Shown here: positions 9,560 to 18,764 of the stretch, in pieces
How positions within the stretch are numbered: the stretch's first letter is position 1
How the letters are laid out: each line of letters begins with the position of its first letter
DNA from: an endosymbiont 'TC1' of Trimyema compressum
GTDB taxonomy: Bacteria; Bacillota; TC1
Reading direction: 5' to 3'
DNA length: 64,000 nt
Assembly: GCF_001584725.1 (NCBI RefSeq)
Contig: NZ_CP014606.1
Location: forward strand, 124,001 to 188,000
Notes under the pieces: generated by a model
What the model saw: only the letters and a program-made list of their open reading frames with translations
Databases searched by the model: none
Told to the model about the DNA's origin: nothing
Position numbers and translations under genes: made by a program

Positions 9560-10380
9560 TTAAGTTTTAATAGAAGTGAAAAAATAGTCTTCTTTGGAAT
9601 TAGGAGAAAGAATGTTATTAGCAGAGTGGGGACGTATAGGGGGTTGTAGAAGCCCTCAATGTGTTCAAAGCAGGAAAGCTTAATTTGAGCAAAGGAAGAA
9701 AAAGACCTACGAAGAATTTCTTCTTTTTTCATATATTTAAAAAGGACTCAACGACAGCATTGTCCCAAGGATGAGAAAGCTTAGAAAAAGATTGAATGAT
9801 ACCAAAAGAATCAAGGAGCTTTCTAAAGATAAAAGAAGTATATTAGGAACCTCTGTCAGAATGAAAAATAAGAGAAGTAGAAGGTTTTTGAGAATAAAAG
9901 GCTTTGATAAAAGTATCCTTAACAAGAGAAGTATCAATTTTAAGAGAGAGCTTCCAAGCAATAATTTTACGAGAAAATAAATCCATATTTAGGTAGTTAG
10001 GGCAATCAAAATTGGGAATAGACCTCGGATGAATAAACCGAAGTTTGATAGTAGGCATTTTAGGAAGATTCATGTCAGTCATCAGGCGGCTCGCTCTACC
10101 AATACTGATGTTGATGCCATAGTCATAGGAAAGAAGAGCCTTAATCTTAGATGGGCCAATACGTCTCTTAGTAAGATGACAAATCTCCGAGAATAAGCTG
10201 ACGGAGTTTTTAATTCTCAATAGTTCTAGGAGAAAGTTTTTCCGAAAAGTATTTGTAATAGGAGCTGCGGTTCACTTTAAGGACATGACAAAGAAAAGAG
10301 ATAGCGTGCTGAAAACGAAGGGTATGAACAGCCATTAATCTTTGTCTGAGTGAGGCGTGAATATGGCAATTGCTTTTTTT
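9560..10380 (-). pseudogene. IS3-family transposase OrfB, copy 1, catalytic Asp deleted
   Basis: The DDE integrase-type transposase is readable across frames. HLTKRRIGPSKIKALLSYDYG is at the N-terminal side, then NYLN joined directly to MDLFSRKIIAWKL, and later HSDRGSQ with the second Asp. The 93-bp deletion removes 31 residues, including WASDITYI with the first catalytic Asp, so this copy cannot be active even with frames repaired. Frameshifts near the OrfB N-terminus, at VESFFKYM and near the C-terminus are shared with copy 2. Confidence 0.8.
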
Positions 10381-10639
10381 AAAATGATATTTTCCTCCTA
10401 GAGTCGAGCATTACGCTTTTGAAGATCCTTAATCTGCTTATTTGAAGATCCTTAATCTGCTTAGCGGTTAGAATAGTATCATCATCAATTCTAACCTGAG
10501 AATAAAGTTTAATCCACTTGTGTAAAGCAGACATGGAGACACCATATTCTTTAGAAAGTTGGGATTGAGTTTTACCGTTTTGGTGTAAATTAACAATACT
10601 TTTTTTAAATTCTTCATCGTATTTCTTGTAATTATTCAT
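10379..10639 (-). pseudogene. IS3-family transposase OrfA, copy 1 (with a tandem duplication)
   Basis: Encodes the helix-turn-helix protein MNNYKKYDEEFKKSIVNL with SQLSKEYGVSMSALHKWIKLY. It normally ends after KDLQKRNARL (72 codons in the other copies). Here a duplicated 23-bp stretch changes frame after KDLQ and extends it to 86 codons. OrfA recognises the element ends. Confidence 0.85.
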
Positions 10640-10717
10640 AATTTTATCCTTTCTTATGTGTCTACTTATTTAAAACATGTTTCACTTTTTCCTGTCTACT
10701 TTTTTAGTATATGTCCA

Positions 10718-11902
10718 AGAGAAGAAGACATTAAAGGTTTTTGGAATTGTTGCTAAAACAATAACTGTTTTGCTATAATTGGTGTTATAGCAGTTGTTTT
10801 ATTAATCAGTTTATCAAGATATTCCAGCGAGATAAGTGAAATTATGTTTACCTATAATGCTGTTAATAATCGTTTTTATGAACCTGTTGAGAATAAAAAG
10901 GCTTTACAAGGAGTGCCAAATGGTATTGTCTCATCATTTTAGATGATCCTTACTCAGAATATTTTAACAAAGCAGAATTCGGAAATTTTGTTAATCAAAT
11001 ATCTGGCTCATATGGAGGCGTTGGTATTCTTTTAGGCAAAAATGCTGCTGGCTATGTTGAGGCGGTTAAGGCTTACTCTAATACACCAGCAGAAAAGGCT
11101 GGGGTAAAAGAAGGTGACTTATTTTTACATGTTGGTGACCTTGATGGAATGGGAAAAAGACTGAAGAGATTAGTGGGATTTTAAAAGGGGAACCTAATAC
11201 GGAAGTAGCAATAACTGTTTTTAGACCATCTGAAAATAAGGAAATTAATCTTTCCATTACTAGAGAAATAATAAGTTTACCAAGTGTTTCGGGAGGTTTC
11301 CTAAAATCTGAATCAGATACTCTTTACGTAGAAATACCTTCTTTTGTTGAAAATACAAGTAGTGAGCTGGAAACTCTAATAAAAGGATTGGATAAAAAAC
11401 CGAAGAAAGTTATTTTGGATTTAAGAGGCAACGGTGGTGGATTAGTGGAACAAGCTATAAAGGTAGCTTCATACTTTGTTCCTGAAGGAGCCGTATTATA
11501 TGAATTAGGCAGAGATGCTAATTCCCTTGAAACATTTAATGTAAGTGGCGCTAACTTTCTAGATGTACCACTTGCAGTTTTAGTTGATGGCAATACTGCT
11601 AGCTCTTCAGAAATTTTAGCTGGTGCCATTCAAGATAGGCAATCGGGTAAATTAATTGGAGAAACTACTTATGGGAAAGCCGTTATGCAATCTGTTATTC
11701 CAACTCCAGCAGGCGGAGGTATTCGTCTAACCACAAAGTGCTATTTAACCCCTAATAAGAGAGATATTAATAAAACGGGTTAAAACCTGATAGAGAATTA
11801 GTAATGACAAGTGAAGATTTCTTGAAAATTGATAGAAAGAACTTGCCAGATGAAAATAATGATTTAGCGTTAAAGAAAGCACTTGAATTTTTTAATGAAT
11901 AG
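10718..11902 (+). pseudogene. S41 C-terminal processing protease, N-terminus cut by the IS and frameshifted
   Basis: No start codon remains: sequence beyond the IS edge (10717) reads straight into a basic stretch and a membrane anchor (VIAVVLLISLS near 10785-10815). A PDZ domain follows (GGVGILL...AEKAGVKEGDLFLHVGD) and then the S41 catalytic domain, with KVILDLRGNGGG at about 11407-11440, the catalytic-Ser motif NTASSSEILAGA at 11592-11625 and the Lys region ETTYGKAV. Such proteases cleave extracytoplasmic proteins at C-termini. Breaks lie near 10776, 10938, 11155 and 11780. The ctpA-uvrB neighbourhood is typical of clostridial chromosomes, so this is core DNA. Confidence 0.85.
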
Positions 11903-11913
11903 TAGAGGTGTAA

Positions 11914-13881
11914 ATGAATAAATTTAAGCTAAAATCACCTTTTAAACCAAAGGGTGATCAACCTAAAGCAATTGATGAGTTAGTAAAAGGAATGGTGGGT
12001 GGAGATGTCCACCAAACTTTATTAGGTGTAACAGGTAGTGGTAAGACATTTACTATGGCTAATGTAATTGAAAAAGTAAATAAACCAACTTTAATTATAG
12101 CCCCTAACAAAACATTAGCAGCTCAATTATGTGGGGAATTTAAAGAGTTTTTTCCAGAGAATGCAGTTGAATATTTTGTTAGCTACTATGACTATTATCA
12201 ACCAGAAGCTTACATTCCTAGATCTGATACTTATATAGCTAAAGATAGTTCTATTAATGATGAAATTGATAAATTGAGACACTCTGCAACCTCTTCTTTA
12301 TTTGAAAGACGGGATGTAATTATAGTTTCTAGTGTGTCTTGTATCTATGGTTTGGGTTCTCCAGAGGATTATAAGACATTGCTTTTATCTTTAAGAGAAG
12401 GCCAAGAAATCTCACGAGATGAAATATTATCTAAATTAGTAGATATTCAGTATACTAGAAATGATATGAATTTTATTAGAAATACATTTAGAATTAGAGG
12501 GGATGTTATTGAGATTATTCCAGCTAACTTATCGGAACAGGGCATCCGTGTGGAATTATTTGGAGATGAAATAGAAAAAATGTATGAGTTTGATATTTTA
12601 ACAGGTGAGATTATGGGGAGAAGGAAACATGTAGCTATTTTCCCGACAAGTCACTATATTGTTTCTGATGATAAAATGCAGAGAGCAGTTAAAGCTATTC
12701 AAGAAGAACTACAGTTAAGACTGGCATATTATAAAAGTGAAGGAAAACTTTTGGAAGCCCAAAGACTTGAAGAGCGTACTATGCATGATTTAGAAATGAT
12801 GATGGAAGTTGGTTATTGTTCAGGTATTGAGAACTACTCAAGACACTTAACTGGTAAAAAACCAGGTGAAATGCCTAATACTTTAATAGACTATTTTCCA
12901 GATGACTTTTTGTTAATGGTAGATGAATCTCATGTTACTGTACCTCAAGTTGGTGGTATGTATGCAGGAGACCGTTCAAGAAAAAATGTTTTAGTCGACT
13001 ATGGTTTTAGATTGCCTTCTGCTCTTGATAACAGACCTTTATCTTTTGAAGAGTTTGAAGGAAAAATTAACCAAGCTGTTTATGTTTCTGCTACTCCTGG
13101 AAATTATGAGGCTACACATAGCACAAAAGTTGTTGAGCAAATTATTCGCCCAACGGGGTTATTGGATCCTGTAGTTGAAGTAAGACCGATAAAATATCAA
13201 GTGGATGATTTACAATCAGAAATAGAAAAAAGAATTGCTATAAATAATCGAGTGTTGGTGACTACTTTAACAAAGAAAATGGCAGAAGATTTAACCAACT
13301 ATTTTGAAAATAATGGTTTAAAAGTACGTTATTTACATAGTGAAATTAAAACCATTGAAAGAATGGAAATTATCCGTGATTTAAGGATGGGTGTTTTTGA
13401 TGTTCTTATAGGTATTAATCTATTAAGGGAAGGTCTTGATATGCCAGAAGTATCATTGGTAGCTATTCTTGATGGTGACAAAGAAGGATTTTTAAGATCA
13501 GAGCGCTCACTGATTCAGATTATAGGTAGGGCTGCTAGAAATGCAGAAGGTAAAGTTATTATATATGCGGATAGAATGACGGATTCTATGGAAAAAGCTA
13601 TTGGTGAAACCAATCGAAGAAGAAAAATTCAAGCAGCGTATAATAAAGAACATGGAATAAAACCAGAAACTATTATTAAAGAAGTTAGAGATATTCTTGA
13701 GATTACCTATGAAGGAGAAGCAGAACAGCAGCGAAAATCAATAGGTAAAATGAAGAAACGGGAAATGATGAAGTTAATTAAGGAGCTTGAAGCTGAAATG
13801 ACTAAAAAAGCTAAAGCATTAGATTTTGAAGGCGCAGCTGAATTAAGAGATATGATTTTAGAATTAAAGACTAGTTTGTAA
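11914..13881 (+). CDS. uvrB: excinuclease ABC subunit UvrB
   Basis: An intact 655-residue UvrB, the normal length. UvrB is the damage-verifying helicase-like subunit of nucleotide excision repair, loaded by UvrA and then bound by UvrC. Visible landmarks: Walker A GVTGSGKT at residues 39-46, the beta-hairpin region [12 protein letters not shown] near residue 92, the DESH helicase motif ([11 protein letters not shown]), motif [11 protein letters not shown], and the C-terminal UVR domain ([28 protein letters not shown]) that binds UvrC. Start ATG 11914 follows AGTAGAGGTG. The uvrA gene that commonly follows is missing; instead a promoter and a truncated amidohydrolase come next. Confidence 0.97.
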   Translation: MNKFKLKSPFKPKGDQPKAIDELVKGMVGGDVHQTLLGVTGSGKTFTMANVIEKVNKPTLIIAPNKTLAAQLCGEFKEFFPENAVEYFVSYYDYYQPEAYIPRSDTYIAKDSSINDEIDKLRHSATSSLFERRDVIIVSSVSCIYGLGSPEDYKTLLLSLREGQEISRDEILSKLVDIQYTRNDMNFIRNTFRIRGDVIEIIPANLSEQGIRVELFGDEIEKMYEFDILTGEIMGRRKHVAIFPTSHYIVSDDKMQRAVKAIQEELQLRLAYYKSEGKLLEAQRLEERTMHDLEMMMEVGYCSGIENYSRHLTGKKPGEMPNTLIDYFPDDFLLMVDESHVTVPQVGGMYAGDRSRKNVLVDYGFRLPSALDNRPLSFEEFEGKINQAVYVSATPGNYEATHSTKVVEQIIRPTGLLDPVVEVRPIKYQVDDLQSEIEKRIAINNRVLVTTLTKKMAEDLTNYFENNGLKVRYLHSEIKTIERMEIIRDLRMGVFDVLIGINLLREGLDMPEVSLVAILDGDKEGFLRSERSLIQIIGRAARNAEGKVIIYADRMTDSMEKAIGETNRRRKIQAAYNKEHGIKPETIIKEVRDILEITYEGEAEQQRKSIGKMKKREMMKLIKELEAEMTKKAKALDFEGAAELRDMILELKTSL

Positions 13882-13888
13882 AAACACA

Positions 13889-13917
13889 TTGCTTTTTAGA
13901 TTCAAAGGCTTTATAAT
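13889..13917 (+). promoter_or_regulatory. sigma-A-type promoter downstream of uvrB
   Basis: -35 TTGCTT at 13889-13894, a 17-base spacer, and a perfect -10 TATAAT at 13912-13917. Transcription would begin near 13924 and meet the terminator at 13954. Confidence 0.7.
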
Positions 13918-13923
13918 ATAAGT

Positions 13924-13987
13924 AACAAAGTGGTCATGAAGCCCGACGTATATCCTCAGTAGATAGCGATCTACTGAGGGTTTTTAT
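13924..13987 (+). ncRNA. short leader or small RNA ending in a terminator
   Basis: Between the promoter and the terminator lies about 30 bases (TGGTCATGAAGCCCGACG is its most structured part) with no open frame. The layout of promoter, short RNA, terminator, then gene start 49 bases later suggests a regulatory leader for the amidohydrolase or a free small RNA. I could not match it to a riboswitch class I know. Confidence 0.35.
13954..13987 (+). terminator. intrinsic terminator upstream of the amidohydrolase
   Basis: A perfect 11-bp stem CCTCAGTAGAT / ATCTACTGAGG (13954-13964, 13969-13979), loop AGCG, then GTTTTTAT. Confidence 0.92.
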
Positions 13988-14035
13988 ATAAGCTTAAGAA
14001 TTTAATTATGAATATGACTTGAAGGAGTTGTTGTA

Positions 14036-14403
14036 ATGAAACAATTAATTAAAAATGCATGGCTTCTAACATTTGATGAAAACTGGAAAGAATACAAAAA
14101 TGGACATGTATATTTAGAAGAGGATAAAATTGTCGATGTAGGTGACAGTCTTGAAAGAGTAAGTAAATATGATAAGCTAGCAGAAAAAGTAATAGATGCT
14201 AAGGGACGTTGGCTATTGCCTGGTATGGTTAATGCTCATACCCATATGTTTCAAACATTCCAAAGAGGATTAGCAGACGATAAACCATTAAGACAGTGGC
14301 TTTTTGAAGAAATATATCCTTTTTGTGAAATTATGGAAGAAGAAGATTTCTATTTATCAGCATTAGTAGGTTGTCTTGAAAACTTAAAAAATGGTTCTAC
14401 CTC
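14036..14403 (+). pseudogene. amidohydrolase (SsnA/chlorohydrolase type), cut by IS copy 2
   Basis: ATG 14036 follows GAAGGAGTTG. The first about 123 residues are a clean amidohydrolase N-terminus: an initial beta-sandwich strand set, then PGMVNAHTHMFQTFQRGLAD, where HTH supplies two metal ligands. This matches the subgroup of SsnA, chlorohydrolases and S-adenosylhomocysteine/methylthioadenosine deaminases, cytosolic metal-dependent deaminases or hydrolases of about 430 residues. After NGSTS the frame runs into the IS at 14404, so about 70% of the enzyme is missing. The 3' part is not in this window. Confidence 0.8.
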
Positions 14404-14440
14404 TGGAAGAATGTCAATAGAGTAGATAGAAAAAGTGAAA

Positions 14441-15384
14441 TTAAGTTTTAATAGAAGTGAAAAAATAGTCTTCTTTGGAATTAGGAGAAAGAATGTTATT
14501 AGCAGAGTGGGGACGTATAGGGGGTTGTAGAAGCCCTCAATGTGTTCAAAGCAGGAAAGCTTAATTTGAGCAAAGGAAGAAAAAGACCTACGAAGAATTT
14601 CTTCTTTTTTCATATATTTAAAAAGGACTCAACGACAGCATTGTCCCAAGGATGAGAAAGCTTAGAAAAAGATTGAATGATACCAAAAGAATCAAGGAGC
14701 TTTCTAAAGATAAAAGAAGTATATTGGGAACCTCTGTCAGAATGAAAAATAAGAGAAGTAGAAGGTTTTTGAGAATAAAAGGCTTTGATAAAAGTATCCT
14801 TAACAAGAGAAGTATCAATTTTAAGAGAGAGCTTCCAAGCAATAATTTTACGAGAAAATAAATCCATAATAACACAGAGATAAGCAAAAGAGGCATTTAA
14901 ATTAATATAGGTAATGTCACTAGCCCAGACTTGATTGGGCTGAGGAACATTAAAATTTTGATTTAGGTAGTTAGGGCAATCAAAATTGGGAATAGACCTC
15001 GGATGAATAAACCGAAGTTTGATAGTAGGCATTTTAGGAAGATTCATGTCAGTCATCAGGCGGCTCGCTCTACCAATACTGATGTTGATGCCATAGTCAT
15101 AGGAAAGAAGAGCCTTAATCTTAGATGGGCCAATACGTCTCTTAGTAAGATGACAAATCTCCGAGAATAAGCTGACGGAGTTTTTAATTCTCAATAGTTC
15201 TAGGAGAAAGTTTTTCCGAAAAGTATTTGTAATAGGAGCTGCGGTTCACTTTAAGGACATGACAAAGAAAAGAGATAGCGTGCTGAAAACGAAGGGTATG
15301 AACAGCCATTAATCTTTGTCTGAGTGAGGCGTGAATATGGCAATTGCTTTTTTTAAATGATATTTTCCTCCTAGAGTCGAGCAT
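14441..15384 (-). pseudogene. IS3-family transposase OrfB, copy 2, frameshifted
   Basis: A DDE transposase with both Asp motifs present: QVWASDITYINLN and FHSDRGSQYTS, then the catalytic Glu in DNAVVESF. Frame changes occur near 15187 (after SPRTIEN), near 14615 (VESFF, one T short) and near 14520 (a C run), and the final frame ends at 14441 with a stop after TSIKT. The same changes occur in copy 1, so they predate copying or are systematic base-calling errors at homopolymers. Confidence 0.85.
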
Positions 15385-15589
15385 TACGCTTTTGAAGATC
15401 CTTAATCTGCTTAGCGGTTAGAATAGTATCATCATCAATTCTAACCTGAGAATAAAGTTTAATCCACTTGTGTAAAGCAGACATGGAGACACCATATTCT
15501 TTAGAAAGTTGGGATTGAGTTTTACCGTTTTGGTGTAAATTAACAATACTTTTTTTAAATTCTTCATCGTATTTCTTGTAATTATTCAT
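15371..15589 (-). CDS. IS3-family transposase OrfA, copy 2
   Basis: A 72-residue helix-turn-helix protein (SQLSKEYGVSMSALHKWIK) that ends at a TAG after QKRNARL. The same frame would continue EENIILKKAIAIF past the TAG, the normal leucine-zipper end of IS3 OrfA proteins, so the TAG may be a shared nonsense mutation. It is present in all three copies. Confidence 0.85.
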   Translation of the reverse strand: MNNYKKYDEEFKKSIVNLHQNGKTQSQLSKEYGVSMSALHKWIKLYSQVRIDDDTILTAKQIKDLQKRNARL

Positions 15590-15667
15590 AATTTTATCCT
15601 TTCTTATGTGTCTACTTATTTAAAACATGTTTCACTTTTTCCTGTCTACTTTTTTAGTATATGTCCA

Positions 15668-15861
15668 AAATACGCCTGAAGATCAAGTATTGTATGAAGG
15701 GGATAAAGCGTGGAATGTTAATAGACCTTTTAGGTTGTGTTATAATTTCAAAGGTTGGAATACAGCTAAAGATGGATGTGGAGAAAACTGGGATTTTAAT
15801 AAAACAAAAAATGCCAGGGCATGATGTAAAACTATATGCACAATGGCAATGCTGGTGGTAA
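15668..15861 (+). pseudogene. 3' fragment of the InlB-repeat surface gene
   Basis: Directly beyond IS copy 2 the plus strand encodes one further B-repeat: [31 protein letters not shown] and VKLYAQW, with one indel near 15812, ending at 15861. There is no start codon or signal peptide. It continues the repeat pattern of the gene interrupted at 9522, so it is most simply the 3' end of that gene. No LPXTG motif is visible in the readable frames. Confidence 0.7.
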
Positions 15862-15933
15862 TATAAAAAATATAAGTCAATATTGCTACTGTCTTGATAT
15901 CAATAATTTTTATTGTGATTTTTTATTTAAGGT

Positions 15934-15970
15934 AAAACTCCCTAAGCATTATGCTTAGGGAGTTTTATTA
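15934..15970 (+). terminator. terminator after the split surface gene
   Basis: AAAACTCCCTAAGCAT (15934-15949) is complementary to 15951-15966, followed by ATTATA. The hairpin centre GCATTATGC would open as the loop. Confidence 0.85.
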
Positions 15971-16057
15971 TATTATGGAACAAAGACCCTTATCCAATAA
16001 CTGAATGAAATTTAGAATTTTATTAATTATTTTAATTTGGATAAAAATAGAGAAAAA

Positions 16058-16086
16058 TGAAACTTTTTATGCTTGATATGCTTCTA
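16058..16086 (+). promoter_or_regulatory. candidate ECF-type promoter (autoregulation)
   Basis: TGAAAC at 16058-16063, 17-base spacer, CTTCTA at 16081-16086, 30 bases before the sigma gene. ECF sigma factors of Firmicutes often use TGAAAC-type -35 and CGTMTA-like -10 boxes, so this may be its own target. The -10 match is partial. Confidence 0.4.
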
Positions 16087-16115
16087 ATTAACGTGAAAGA
16101 AAAAAGGAGGAGAAT

Positions 16116-16694
16116 ATGAAAAAAGAAAAACAAATAGAAAAAGCAATTCGAGGAAACAAAGCTGCACTTGAAGAATTGCTTATTCATATGCAGGAGCAAT
16201 TATATCGAACAGCCTATATTTATATGAATAACAAAGAAGATGCATTAGATGTAGTACAAGAAACAGCATGTAAAGTTGTTGAATCTATCAAAAGTTTAAA
16301 GGAAATCAGATATTTTAAAACATGTGTTATACGGATTTTAATAAACACGGCATATACTGAATTAAGAAAAAGAAAAAATGTTGTTTCATTAGAAGCAGTT
16401 TATCAATTAAAATCTTCTAATGAAATGGAGGCTACTGTAATTGAAAGGTTAGAATTAAATAGTCAACTTAAAAACCTAAAAACAAAATATAAAACAGTTA
16501 TTTTGCTTTATTATTATCATGACTTGTCTATTAAAGAAATTGCTTTTACAATGGATATCCCAGAAGGAACAGTAAAAACTTACTTAGCGAGAGGAAAAGA
16601 GCAATTAAAAATCAATATTAGAAAGGAAGAAGAGTATGAAAAATGTTACAACAGGAAATTGATAGTATTGAAGTGCCAAAAGAAGTTACAATAG
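16116..16694 (+). CDS. ECF-type RNA polymerase sigma factor
   Basis: A 192-residue protein with region 2 at residues about 25-85 (AYIYMNNKEDALDVVQETACKV, the DALDVVQE core-binding helix) and region 4 at about 125-175 (YKTVILLYYYHDLSIKEIAFTMDIPEGTVKTYLARGKEQL, the -35-recognition helix-turn-helix). ATG 16116 follows AAAAAAGGAGGAG. The stop overlaps the downstream DUF4179 gene, the usual coupling of an ECF factor with its anti-sigma or membrane sensor. The last 15-20 residues look out of frame with the expected end, so a one-base indel near 16640 is possible. Confidence 0.92.
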   Translation: MKKEKQIEKAIRGNKAALEELLIHMQEQLYRTAYIYMNNKEDALDVVQETACKVVESIKSLKEIRYFKTCVIRILINTAYTELRKRKNVVSLEAVYQLKSSNEMEATVIERLELNSQLKNLKTKYKTVILLYYYHDLSIKEIAFTMDIPEGTVKTYLARGKEQLKINIRKEEEYEKCYNRKLIVLKCQKKLQ

Positions 16695-18027
16695 CTATAA
16701 AAAAGGGATGCAAAAAAAATAGGAAAAAGAAAACTTTATTTAAAATAATGGTTAGTGGAATAAGTGCAATTGTACTGACTGTATTAATGGTAGCTGCTAT
16801 GCCATCTATTTTATCATATTTTCCTACTATAGATAAAATGGAGGACACAATTGGTAGTAAGCTAAAAGCTGAAGGAAAAATAACTCCCCAAAATATTACA
16901 GCAGAAGATAAAGGGATTACAATTATTGTAACAGGAAGTTATTTTAATGGAGGACAAATAGGCGTTCTCTACAGTGTAAAGGGATTGCCTAAAGACTGCT
17001 CTTCTCCAGAAATTGCAAGTGAAATAAAAATGAATGATGAAAATCTGCAGTTTGCTAATGAGACAGGGCGTGGAACAAATAAACTATTTAAAAAAGATCA
17101 AGACACTTATGAAGGTGGGTTCACTATGAGCTATCCAGGTGAAGTAGCTGGAGAAAATTTTACGCTTCCACTTGAGATTAACAATATCTTTGAAGTGATA
17201 AATCCGGAAAAGAAAGGTGCTTCATTAAATATAAATGGAAGTTGGAATTTTAATATTCCTATAGGAACGATGAAAGTAGAAATTACTAATGTAAATTCTG
17301 TTAAAAGCCTTCCTAATATGGATATAGGTATTAGTAAAATTATAAAAGGAGAATATTGTACTAGTATAGATTATTATGTAGCAAGTAATAAAGAAATATT
17401 AGATGCAGATTTATATAGTAAAAATGCATCTACAGGTGAAGAAATTGGTGGGGTTTTTATTTCATCAGGTGCAGTTGTGAAAAAGAAGAAGATATTAGGG
17501 GTAATAAAACAACATTTAGAAATCTTATTGAAAATAAACCTAATATTACTCCGGGTAAATTATCCTGCACTATGAATGTAGTTGAAAAAGGAGATGAAGA
17601 TGATGCTCTTTATTGTCCAATTGGAGCGTTTCCTACTAGTAATCACACAGGCAATCAAGATTATTTAGGCTATAGAATTGAAGGGGATAATATTTATCTG
17701 AAATTTAAAATTAATGGAAATGAAAAATATAAGGAAAATCTAGAAAATGGTAAAGATATATTTAGTATTGGAAGTGAGGATTATGTAAAAAATCCCAATT
17801 ATCCTAATGAAGGATATTTTGGTATAAAATATTTTGATGAGTTAAACTGGTTAGATAGAGAACAAGGAATTGCTGAAGTTAAATTCAATAGTAACAATAC
17901 AATGTCTGATATTCCTAAATCTCATTCAAGTAAAGACTATTTTAAAATTGACAGTGCTTACATCAGAATAGGTATTCTCAATTCTAATGTTGAAATTGAT
18001 GGTTTAGAAGTTAATATGGGTAATTAA
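16643..18027 (+). pseudogene. DUF4179-type anti-sigma/sensor membrane protein, one frameshift
   Basis: The N-terminal about 35 residues are cytoplasmic and basic (KKGCKKNRKKK), followed by one membrane helix (ISAIVLTVLMVAAMP) and a large extracytoplasmic domain of DUF4179 type. A frame change at about 17480-17490 lies in an A run (five A where the continuous reading needs six); the domain resumes to 18027. In the family these proteins sit in an operon with an ECF sigma factor and are taken to hold it inactive at the membrane. If the break is real, a protein truncated at 17575 could still hold the sigma factor. I place the start at ATG 16643, inside the sigma gene. Confidence 0.7.
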
Positions 18028-18764
18028 AACATAATTAGGAGACAAATTTAAAGCATTTAGTCACCAAACGATGTATTTATTGCATAAGAAAAATATATCC
18101 GTTAGCCCTAGGAGAAATAAATAAGGGCTACCATTAAATAAAGAATGAAGAAAAAGGAATGCTTTTTAGGAAATTAATTGAGTATTCAAGATTCATAATG
18201 TTATATATAATTAATTGATACAAAAGATAGTAGTTGCTGTGAATATTTGCTATAAGAAATGTATATAAATAATTAATTAAAATTTGGATTAAAATAAAAA
18301 AACTATAGTTATATATATGAACAGAGTAAATCGCTTGTTTAATTCAAAATAAACAAGCGATTTTAATTAATTGAGAGTATGCTTTAGATTTATAGGATTT
18401 TTGTAATAGGTATTAATGTTGATTTTTTAGTAAAATATTTCATGTGTTTAGTATCTTTTTAACATTCTATAGATTATAAAAAATGAAAACATTTTCTTAA
18501 TATTTTTTTAAAAAAACTTGTATTTTGATTTTATGTGCAATATACTAAAAAAATCGGTTGTATAAAAATACAAAAAAGGAAATAGATATAAACAATATCT
18601 GTGGATAAATATAACATACTTTTTTTATTTATGCAACCCTTTATTATTATATTTAAAATAAAAAAATTAATAGTAGCTCTCAAGGCATGGAATAAAGTAG
18701 CCATATTCAAAAATATTAGATTGAGAGGCCTATTTATTATAAAAGGTAAAGGAGAAATTGTTAT
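18028..18764. other. 737-bp gene-free stretch
   Basis: Very AT-rich with stops in all frames. It holds a weak hairpin (TAGCCCT at about 18103 with AGGGCTA at about 18124), the terminator at 18328, and no recognisable gene. The part just before the permease has AAAGGAGAA as ribosome site. I looked for a purine riboswitch ahead of the permease and did not find its conserved core. Confidence 0.6.
18328..18366 (+). terminator. intrinsic terminator hairpin
   Basis: AAATCGCTTGTTTA (18328-18341) pairs with TAAACAAGCGATTT (18350-18363), followed by TTAATTAA. Confidence 0.8.

Larger units (their letters stand above)
9523..10717 (-). mobile_element. IS3-family insertion sequence, copy 1 (internally deleted)
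   Basis: Bounded by TGGAAG at the left and TGTCCA at the right. The ends are imperfect inverted repeats of roughly 50 bp sharing GTAGAYAG-AAAAAGTGAAA and GTTTTAA. Compared with copy 2, this copy lacks 93 bp around 9988-9990 and carries a 23-bp tandem duplication at about 10419-10465; its length is 1195 bp against 1264 bp. No target duplication is visible: flanks are TTAGCT and AGAGAA. Genes run on the minus strand. Confidence 0.85.
14404..15667 (-). mobile_element. IS3-family insertion sequence, copy 2 (full length)
   Basis: The most complete copy, 1264 bp, from TGGAAG to TGTCCA with imperfect inverted ends of roughly 50 bp. The minus strand carries orfA, then orfB. A TTTAAAAAAAGC slippery-type run at the orfA/orfB junction matches the programmed frameshift of IS3 elements. 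No direct repeat of the target is evident (flanks TACCTC and AAATAC), so the left and right flanks may come from different insertion events joined by recombination. Confidence 0.9.

Noticed and set aside
18540-18764. Purine riboswitch ahead of the NCS2 permease
   Set aside because: The conserved purine core and its pairing loops are not found in the upstream region.
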